Shown in pieces: positions 1 through 4,566 of a stretch of DNA of 6,136 bases. The first letter of the stretch is position 1; each line of letters starts with the position of its first letter. A program made the position numbers and the translations under genes. The DNA lies in the NCBI GenBank assembly GCA_024710675.1, contig JANJUH010000249.1, positions 1-6,136 of the forward strand, given 5' to 3'. This DNA comes from Lysobacterales bacterium. Lineage in GTDB: Bacteria; Pseudomonadota; Gammaproteobacteria; Xanthomonadales; SZUA-5. The notes beneath the pieces are model-generated. The model did not search any database, was not told where the DNA came from, and saw nothing but the letters and a program-made list of their open reading frames with translations.

Positions 1-544
1 GCTGCTGCCGATGTTGGGGGGGGCTGAGGATGCCTTGCGCGCGCTCGAGCAGATCGCGTTGGCGCGCAGCGAACTGGAGGCCGCGGGCAAGGAGTACGCG
101 GCCGAGGTGCCACTCGGCGGCATGATCGAGGTGCCCTCGGCAGCGATCACCGCGCCGCGCCTGATCGCGATGCTCGATTTCGTGTCGATCGGCACCAACG
201 ACCTGATCCAGTACACGCTGGCCACCGACCGTGCGAACCAGCAGGTCGGACGCTGGTACGAGCCGCTGCACCCGGCGGTGTTGCGGCTGATCTCTGCCGT
301 CATCGACACCGCCCATGCGCTCGGCAAGCCGGTCTCGCTGTGCGGCGAAATGGCGGGCGAGCCCCGCCTGGCCCCGCTGCTGCTCGCGCTAGGGCTGACC
401 GACTTCAGCCTGCACCCACGCGGGATTCTGGAGCTCAAGGCCATGCTGGCCACCTTGCATCGCAAGCCCCTGCTGCAAAAAAAGCGCGCGGTGCTGGAAG
501 CCGAGGATCCGGCAGCGGTGAGGGCGGTGCTCGGACTGGTGTGA
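1..544 (+). CDS. ptsI: PTS Enzyme I (phosphoenolpyruvate-protein phosphotransferase), C-terminal part, truncated by the window edge
   Basis: This is the end of the PEP-binding TIM-barrel domain of Enzyme I, the cytoplasmic protein that takes phosphate from phosphoenolpyruvate and passes it to HPr. The reading frame is open to the left edge (codons from base 2 read LLPMLGG, matching the family's 'PMI..' segment), so the ATG at 11 is internal. Conserved family elements seen: GGMIEVPSAA with the metal-ligand Glu codon at 128-130; SIGTNDLIQYTLATDR with Asn-Asp at 197-202; and SLCGEMAGE with the catalytic acid Cys codon at 341-343. The 'IQYTLA.DR' version separates it from pyruvate phosphate dikinase and PEP synthase. 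No key residue is missing in the visible part. The N-terminal phospho-His domain and any HPr gene lie outside the window. In related genomes this enzyme usually feeds a regulatory PTS with HPr and a IIA protein. The TGA stop at 542-544 is followed by a terminator 127 bases on. PtsP is the main alternative. Confidence 0.93.
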   Translation, partial: LLPMLGGAEDALRALEQIALARSELEAAGKEYAAEVPLGGMIEVPSAAITAPRLIAMLDFVSIGTNDLIQYTLATDRANQQVGRWYEPLHPAVLRLISAVIDTAHALGKPVSLCGEMAGEPRLAPLLLALGLTDFSLHPRGILELKAMLATLHRKPLLQKKRAVLEAEDPAAVRAVLGLV

Positions 545-622
545 TCGGCTCGGGGGCTGCAAGCAATCCGATCGGGTATTGCCATTGGCGCGATGGCTTG
601 CATCGAGTGTGCTGAGGAATGG

Positions 623-640
623 ACGGCCGGAACCGGCCGT
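623..640. repeat. Perfect GC-rich inverted repeat in the ptsI 3' region
   Basis: The arms ACGGCCGG (623-630) and CCGGCCGT (633-640) are exact reverse complements with two bases between them; in RNA this would be a 7-bp stem with a four-base loop. No T-run follows on either strand, so it is not a terminator alone. It lies 79 bases after the ptsI stop and 30 bases before the terminator hairpin, so it would be the penultimate stem of the ptsI transcript. Confidence 0.6.
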
Positions 641-670
641 CAATCCGGGTGCGCTGACGAGGCAGGCAAT

Positions 671-702
671 GATCGGCATGACTTCATGCCGATCTGTTCT
701 TC
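671..702 (+). terminator. Rho-independent terminator downstream of ptsI
   Basis: A perfect 10-bp stem pairs GATCGGCATG (671-680) with CATGCCGATC (685-694) around the four-base loop ACTT, and is followed at once by the T-rich tail TGTTCTTC (695-702). The opposite strand has only a weak T-tail (ATTGCC), so plus-strand use is favoured. It begins 126 bases after the ptsI stop codon and would end that transcript, separating ptsI from the exported-protein genes. Confidence 0.8.
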
Positions 703-835
703 GGGATGTCCAAGCATTCGCAGCCGCCTGCGTGCCGGGCCATGGGACGGCACGATCGAGGCCGCGCCCGGCTGCCGTCTCGGGTTCTCCGCCGCCCATG
801 CCCTGTTCGGGTCGCAGCAGTGGTTCAGGCAAATG

Positions 836-849
836 TTGACATTCGTCAA
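836..849. promoter_or_regulatory. Short dyad TTGAC-N4-GTCAA, possible operator, overlapping a TTGACA hexamer
   Basis: TTGAC (836-840) and GTCAA (845-849) are exact reverse complements separated by four bases, 94 bases upstream of the ATG at 943. A 14-bp dyad of this form could bind a dimeric repressor. The left arm plus the next base forms a consensus -35 hexamer (836-841), but no -10 box sits at normal spacing. A chance palindrome remains quite possible. Confidence 0.3.
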
Positions 850-931
850 GGCGCCCAGGGGGGCGGGGCATACACTGACAAGTATCCATTCGGCTGGCAC
901 TTCCCCGGCCGAAGGACCTCTCCCATCTTCC

Positions 932-935
932 GGAG
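932..935 (+). promoter_or_regulatory. Shine-Dalgarno that sets the start of the exported propeller-like protein
   Basis: GGAG at 932-935 lies seven bases before the ATG at 943. The frame is open upstream as far as an ATG at 706, but only the 943 start has both a ribosome binding site and an immediate signal peptide. An ATG at 938-940 is out of frame and too close to the site. Confidence 0.75.
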
Positions 936-942
936 TCATGCC

Positions 943-2628
943 ATGGACCGCAACAAGCGCTCTGCCGGTCAGGTCCTCGGACTCGTGGCGCTCATCGCGC
1001 CGGCATTCGCGGTCAACGCCCAACAATTGGACTGGACCTCGGTGGCCAACAACAGCGACATCGCGCCCGGAGGGGCGCCAGCTGCGACGTTCAGCAGTTA
1101 CAACCAGCCTTCGATCAACGATGCCGGTCTGGTCGTGTTCCGTGCCCGCAGCAGGGAAGGGATGTCCCAGCAGGTCGATGGCATCTACCAGCGCAGCCTG
1201 TTCCCACCCGGGCCCATCGTGAAGCTGTTGACGCGCGGGGATGCGGTTCCCGACCCCAACAACACGAGCTATACCGGTTTGCCGGCAGGTTTCCTCGAAT
1301 TCCCGGCGACGCCGCGGATCGATGCCACCTCCAGCCTGATCGCCGTGCGTGGCCAGCATCAGCCGGTCTGGACCTACCTGCTCGGAACGACCGAGACCCG
1401 TATCGGAACCGCCGGGATCTACGCCTTTCCCAACGGCGTGCCGGTCACTGGTGCCAGCCTGCTCGGCAGCGCCGTGGAGCCGGACCAGTTCACCTTGAGC
1501 TTTCCCTGGTACTCCGTTCCCGGCGCCTTGCTTGGTACCCGTTTCGACCAGTTTCCGGGTCCCACGGCCGTGGCCGACGGGCGCTACATCGTCTACAAGG
1601 GCAACTACACCGATCCGGTCGATGGCCTCGGGCGCACCGGCATCTATTTCAGGGATGTGGTCAGCACGATGCCGATCCCCTACACCGGCCTGATCGCGAG
1701 CTCGAACATGCTGATCCCGAACCAGCCTGCCGGCGGGACCGTCAAGTTCGGGTCGACCGCGCCACCGAGTGCAGCCAATGGATTCGTGTATTTCACTGGC
1801 CTCGACATCGAGGAAGCGCCGACGCTGGGCGGGATCTACCGGGCGCCGATCGCCTCGCTTCCCGCCCTTCAGGTGGTCGTCGGCATCGGGGACCAGGTGC
1901 CGGGCGAGGCCCAAGGGACCGGATTCGGAACTTTCGGAGAGGCGCTCTCGCTGAACAGCGACGGCAGCCGGATGGCTTTCTGGGCCAGCTGGGGAGCCGA
2001 GACCTTCCAGAAGACCCTGCTGTGTCCGGTCGACGGCAATCCGGACCTGATCGCCTACTGCAACGAGATCCACCCGACCGGTCTGGTCGTCGATATCCCG
2101 GTCAACCAGGGTGTGTTCGTCTACGACCTGGCCACCCAGGCGATCCACCCGGTGGCGCGGACCGGACGCGAAGGCGTCGAGGACATGCTGTTCTGGGTCT
2201 TCTCCGGACGTCCGCCAGGCGTCGGCGGCTCGACGGAGCCGGGTGAAGAGCTGGCGCGCTGGAGAGCGGGCAGTTTCGTTGCCCTCCATGCGCCTGCCGC
2301 CGGACCGGTCCAGGTGGTCTTCAAGGCGGAGCGTAACGGCACCAACGGCCTGTACCTGCGCGAAGGCATGGTCAATGGCCTGCCGCTGATGACCGTGGCG
2401 GAGGTGGGTACGACAATCGGAACGTCGATCGATCCGCTGGCGCCCGCCGGGTCGCTGGTCAGCGCCGTCGGCGTAGAGCGCGACGGCTTCCGCAATGGCC
2501 GCCTGGCGGTCACCCTCAGCATGCTCTACGTGGATCCGGTGGACCCCGAGATCACCCTGGGCTGGGCCGGGATCTACTACAGCCCGGTGCTCGAAGAGGG
2601 TCTGTTCCGCAACGGATTCGAAGATTGA
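943..2628 (+). CDS. Exported protein of unknown function with seven propeller-like repeats and a C-terminal FRNGFE tail
   Basis: I do not recognise a characterised family. The 561-residue product begins with a signal peptide: basic MDRNKR, a hydrophobic stretch at 11-23, and a likely type I cleavage after VNA at 24-26. The rest is glycine-, proline- and beta-strand-rich. I see seven imperfect repeats of about 65-80 residues in which a strand of the form 'hydrophobic-x-F/Y' is followed by G-[ILV]-[YF], centred near residues 63-82, 132-160, 214-235, 280-299, 343-392, 457-471 and 519-545. Several contain NDAG/NSDG turns or a GDxVP turn (SINDAGLVVF at 57-66; GDQVPG before SLNSDG). This suggests a seven-bladed beta-propeller and resembles uncharacterised repeat families such as DUF7453; that name is from memory and unverified. 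The only two cysteines, 361 and 373, could staple a loop in repeat five. The protein ends GLFRNGFED, a tail I associate with many secreted Lysobacterales proteins. No catalytic motif is visible. Likely periplasmic, outer-surface or secreted. Confidence 0.85.
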   Translation: MDRNKRSAGQVLGLVALIAPAFAVNAQQLDWTSVANNSDIAPGGAPAATFSSYNQPSINDAGLVVFRARSREGMSQQVDGIYQRSLFPPGPIVKLLTRGDAVPDPNNTSYTGLPAGFLEFPATPRIDATSSLIAVRGQHQPVWTYLLGTTETRIGTAGIYAFPNGVPVTGASLLGSAVEPDQFTLSFPWYSVPGALLGTRFDQFPGPTAVADGRYIVYKGNYTDPVDGLGRTGIYFRDVVSTMPIPYTGLIASSNMLIPNQPAGGTVKFGSTAPPSAANGFVYFTGLDIEEAPTLGGIYRAPIASLPALQVVVGIGDQVPGEAQGTGFGTFGEALSLNSDGSRMAFWASWGAETFQKTLLCPVDGNPDLIAYCNEIHPTGLVVDIPVNQGVFVYDLATQAIHPVARTGREGVEDMLFWVFSGRPPGVGGSTEPGEELARWRAGSFVALHAPAAGPVQVVFKAERNGTNGLYLREGMVNGLPLMTVAEVGTTIGTSIDPLAPAGSLVSAVGVERDGFRNGRLAVTLSMLYVDPVDPEITLGWAGIYYSPVLEEGLFRNGFED

Positions 2629-2650
2629 CGCCAGTGCCTCTGGCAAGCGT

Positions 2651-2690
2651 CCGCCAGACCTCATCGCCATACGGGTGATGCGTCAGGCGG
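2651..2690. other. Imperfect hairpin after the first exported-protein gene, possible terminator without a T-tail
   Basis: Starting 22 bases after the TGA at 2626-2628, CCGCC (2651-2655) pairs with GGCGG (2686-2690), GAC (2657-2659) with GTC (2682-2684), and CATCGCC (2662-2668) with GGTGATG (2674-2680, one G-T pair), leaving a five-base loop and single-base mismatches. About 15 pairs form in total. No T-run follows on the plus strand, and the minus strand downstream of the dyad lacks a clear one too. It may end or stabilise the upstream mRNA, or attenuate read-through into the next gene. Confidence 0.45.
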
Positions 2691-2759
2691 GAGTCGTCCA
2701 CGCGGAGTCCCGGGCCTGATCCTGCCCGTTGCCAGGCAGGCTGCCGGGTCTCCGCAAGC

Positions 2760-2765
2760 GGAAGG
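2760..2765 (+). promoter_or_regulatory. Shine-Dalgarno of the second exported protein
   Basis: GGAAGG at 2760-2765 lies seven bases before the ATG at 2773 and supports that start. A small dyad CCGC-AA-GCGG (2752-2761) overlaps its first two bases, which could slightly mask the site; the effect is speculative. Confidence 0.75.
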
Positions 2766-2772
2766 CATCGCC

Positions 2773-3768
2773 ATGGCCATCCAGAAGACCATCGCCAGCG
2801 TACTGCTGGTCATTGCGCAGTTTTTCGTCGCCGGTCCTGCAGTGGCTGGCGCTGCCAGCCAGCCGTGGGTGGCGAAATCGCCCTCATCCGCGCCGGTCCT
2901 GAAGGAGATCACGCCAAGCTGTGTCTCCATGCCCTTGCCGGTGACTCCGGCGGGCCCCAGATGGCAATTCGAGGTCAACACCGCCGGCTCCAACGCATCA
3001 CCCGCCATCGTTCGCGGGACCTTCTGGCGGCAGCCCTGCGCGACACCCGGTGACGCGCAACTCCTGCTCACGCTGAGTGTCGTCAGCGGCGTGCCCTTCG
3101 TCTGTGGCGGCCTGCGTGTCGTGCTGGTGCAGGACCAGCAGCAGACCAACGAGGTCTACCTCGACACCGATCCCGGCAACGGCATCGTCGACAGCTTTTG
3201 CAGCAGCCTGTTCGTGCCGGTCACCGTGGTTCTCAACGAAACCAGCTCGGCCTTCGATTTCGACGACGATGCCGCCTTCACCTTCGTCTACCTGGCGGGA
3301 ACCAGCGCGTCGCCCAATGCGGTGGTGACCGTCGGCACCTACGACCCGGCGGCCTATGCTGAGCCGGTGAGCCCGCTGCCCATCAGCGGCAAACTGAGCG
3401 GCAGCTACTACGATCCGGCGCGAAACGGTGAAGGGGTGTTGGTCGAAGTCGGTCAGTTGGCGATGCGGCGTGTGTTGTTCCTGACCTGGTACACCTATGC
3501 CGACGGCGTACAGCGCTGGATCGCCGGCAACATCGACTTCGACGCGGGCGACACCCATGTCGACGTGCCACTGATCACCACCACGGGAGGGCAGTTCGGT
3601 TCCGCCTTCGATCCGAGCCAGGTGGTCTGGTCGGCATGGGGTACGGCGAGGATCAGTTTCCCGACCTGCACCACGATGCGTTTCGAGTGGTCGGAGAACG
3701 GCGGCCAAAGTGGTGTCTACGGATATCGGAGACCGCTCGAATCGCTGGAGGGTATTCCCTGTCCTTGA
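2773..3768 (+). CDS. Exported two-part protein of unknown function with a C-terminal GSYYDPARNGEG module
   Basis: The function is not known. The 331-residue product starts with a signal peptide: MAIQK, hydrophobic core at about 8-19, and likely cleavage after AVA (about residue 25) or AGA (about 27). Residues 28-195 form a beta-rich, acidic region with a DTDPGNG turn and an FDFDDDAAF segment that could bind calcium, though this is only a guess from composition. From about 204 to 331 there is a distinct module: GSYYDPARNGEGVLVEV (210-226), LFLTWYTYADGVQRW (235-249), GGQFGSAFDP (272-281), WGTARISFPTC (289-299), and a closing GIPC. I recognise this layout (G.WYDP.R.G.G, then WYTYD..G...W) as recurring in secreted proteins of Lysobacterales, without a known activity. 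All six cysteines (50, 89, 111, 143, 299, 330) fit three disulfides, the last pair closing the module, as expected for a periplasmic or extracellular protein. Separated by 144 bases from the preceding exported protein, and convergent with the glycan operon. Confidence 0.85.
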   Translation: MAIQKTIASVLLVIAQFFVAGPAVAGAASQPWVAKSPSSAPVLKEITPSCVSMPLPVTPAGPRWQFEVNTAGSNASPAIVRGTFWRQPCATPGDAQLLLTLSVVSGVPFVCGGLRVVLVQDQQQTNEVYLDTDPGNGIVDSFCSSLFVPVTVVLNETSSAFDFDDDAAFTFVYLAGTSASPNAVVTVGTYDPAAYAEPVSPLPISGKLSGSYYDPARNGEGVLVEVGQLAMRRVLFLTWYTYADGVQRWIAGNIDFDAGDTHVDVPLITTTGGQFGSAFDPSQVVWSAWGTARISFPTCTTMRFEWSENGGQSGVYGYRRPLESLEGIPCP

Positions 3769-3783
3769 GTTCGACGCGCTCTT

Positions 3784-4566
3784 TCAGGTGCGCGTGGCCT
3801 CCGGGGCCCGCGACCGCTTCGTTTCCCGGCGGAAGACCCAGGACCGGAAGCACGGATCCTGGCCCGGCCTGCCGAAGTCGGCTGCGCGGAGTGCGATGAT
3901 GAAGCCGAGCTCCACGCACGCCTCCTCGAATTCCCGGGCCGTCCAGGGCCGGATCGATTCCCGGCTTGTCCACTCGTGGACGCCCGGATTTCCCGCGAGC
4001 CGATAGCGCCGCTCGATCCGCCGGCTCGCGGGGAGATCGCCAGGCAACAGCCGCTTCCAGCGTGTCAGCGTGCCGCCTGCGGTCTGGCGCTCATAGTCGA
4101 GTCGCCACTGCCCGTCGAGCGGCAGCGGGCGCGGGACGAAGAGATCGGCGAGCAGTCGTCCGCCCGGGCGCAGTACACGGCGGCACTTGCCGAGCACCCG
4201 CGCCAGGGTTTCCTCGTCGAGGCAGTAGGTGGCCAGCGAATAGGGCAGCAGGACCGCGTCGAAGCTGCCGTTGACAAAAGGCAGGGCGGCGATATCGGCG
4301 CGCAGCGCAGGCCATGTGCGTGGCGCGCTGGCCGCCAGCATGCCGGCCGAACGATCGATGCCCATGACACCGAGTCCGGCCGCGGCAAGGCGACGGGTGA
4401 TGCGACCGCTGCCGCAGCCGAGTTCGAGCACCCGTCCGCTGACGTCCTGCAGTTGCGCCAGGTACCAGCCGGCATCGTCGAAAGCCATGCTCTGGCCCAT
4501 GTCCGCCTCGTACAGCGGCGCGAGGCGGTCATAGTTGGCTTCGACCTCGGCTGCGCCCGGCATCAT
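3784..4566 (-). CDS. Class I SAM-dependent methyltransferase
   Basis: A 260-residue cytoplasmic protein with a Rossmann-fold methyltransferase domain of the Methyltransf_11/25 type. Visible landmarks: YDRLAPLYE near the N-terminus (12-20); motif I VLELGCGSGRI (46-56), the SAM-binding glycine loop; acidic GID at 69-71, which should contact the ribose; ADIAALPF (90-97) around the adenine; SFDAVLLPYS (101-110); and CRRVLRPGGRLLADLF (128-143). The C-terminal half is a beta-rich lid ending SWVFRRE plus a basic tail. The acceptor cannot be told from sequence. Because its start overlaps the stop of a glycosyltransferase gene (ATGA, 4563-4566), a sugar or glycan-lipid acceptor is the natural inference. 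An adjacent second ATG (4561-4563) is an alternative start, but the first has the better ribosome-site spacing. Its stop lies 15 bases from the stop of the convergent exported-protein gene. The fold is very secure and the substrate unknown. Confidence 0.92.
   Translation of the reverse strand: MMPGAAEVEANYDRLAPLYEADMGQSMAFDDAGWYLAQLQDVSGRVLELGCGSGRITRRLAAAGLGVMGIDRSAGMLAASAPRTWPALRADIAALPFVNGSFDAVLLPYSLATYCLDEETLARVLGKCRRVLRPGGRLLADLFVPRPLPLDGQWRLDYERQTAGGTLTRWKRLLPGDLPASRRIERRYRLAGNPGVHEWTSRESIRPWTAREFEEACVELGFIIALRAADFGRPGQDPCFRSWVFRRETKRSRAPEATRT

Larger units (their letters stand above)
545..942. other. Gene-free intergenic region between ptsI and the exported protein gene
   Basis: These 398 bases hold no frame with a convincing start, Shine-Dalgarno and protein-like composition; the open frames crossing it look like GC-driven shadows. 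It contains a perfect dyad (623-640), a Rho-independent terminator (671-702), and a short dyad overlapping a TTGACA hexamer (836-849). I found no well-spaced sigma-70 promoter. TTGACA at 836-841 has no -10-like hexamer at 16-18 bases, and TACACT at 871-876 is 29 bases away. The promoter of the downstream gene should lie between about 703 and 930 but cannot be placed. Confidence 0.7.

Noticed and set aside
836..876. Sigma-70 promoter from TTGACA (836-841) and TACACT (871-876)
   Set aside because: The 29-base spacer is far too long for normal promoter recognition, and no better -10 hexamer lies at 16-18 bases.
706..942. Upstream ATG at 706 as the start of the first exported protein (640 residues)
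   Set aside because: The added N-terminal segment is Arg/Pro-rich and would bury the signal peptide. The ATG at 943 has GGAG at seven bases and is followed directly by the signal peptide.
640..2670. A 676-codon open frame antisense to the first exported-protein gene
   Set aside because: Rich in Arg, Asp, His and Gly with no domain pattern or start signal, as expected for the strand opposite a GC-rich gene. The plus-strand frame has a signal peptide, internal repeats and a Shine-Dalgarno.
2721..2740. Dyad CCTGCC / GGCAGG between the two exported-protein genes
   Set aside because: Only six pairs with an eight-base loop, no T-tail, and such GC-rich arms are expected by chance here.
2865..3053. 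An alternate-frame reading containing GDSGGP, the serine-protease active-site signature, near base 2940
   Set aside because: It lies in a different frame from the well-supported exported protein (signal peptide, Shine-Dalgarno, paired cysteines). It has no catalytic His or Asp segment, its flanks are not trypsin-like, and it is only about 60 codons long. GC-rich Gly/Ser/Pro codons make the match likely by chance.
2998..3708. A 236-codon minus-strand open frame opposite the second exported protein
   Set aside because: Arg/His/Asp/Gly-rich shadow with no recognisable motif; the plus-strand gene explains the region.
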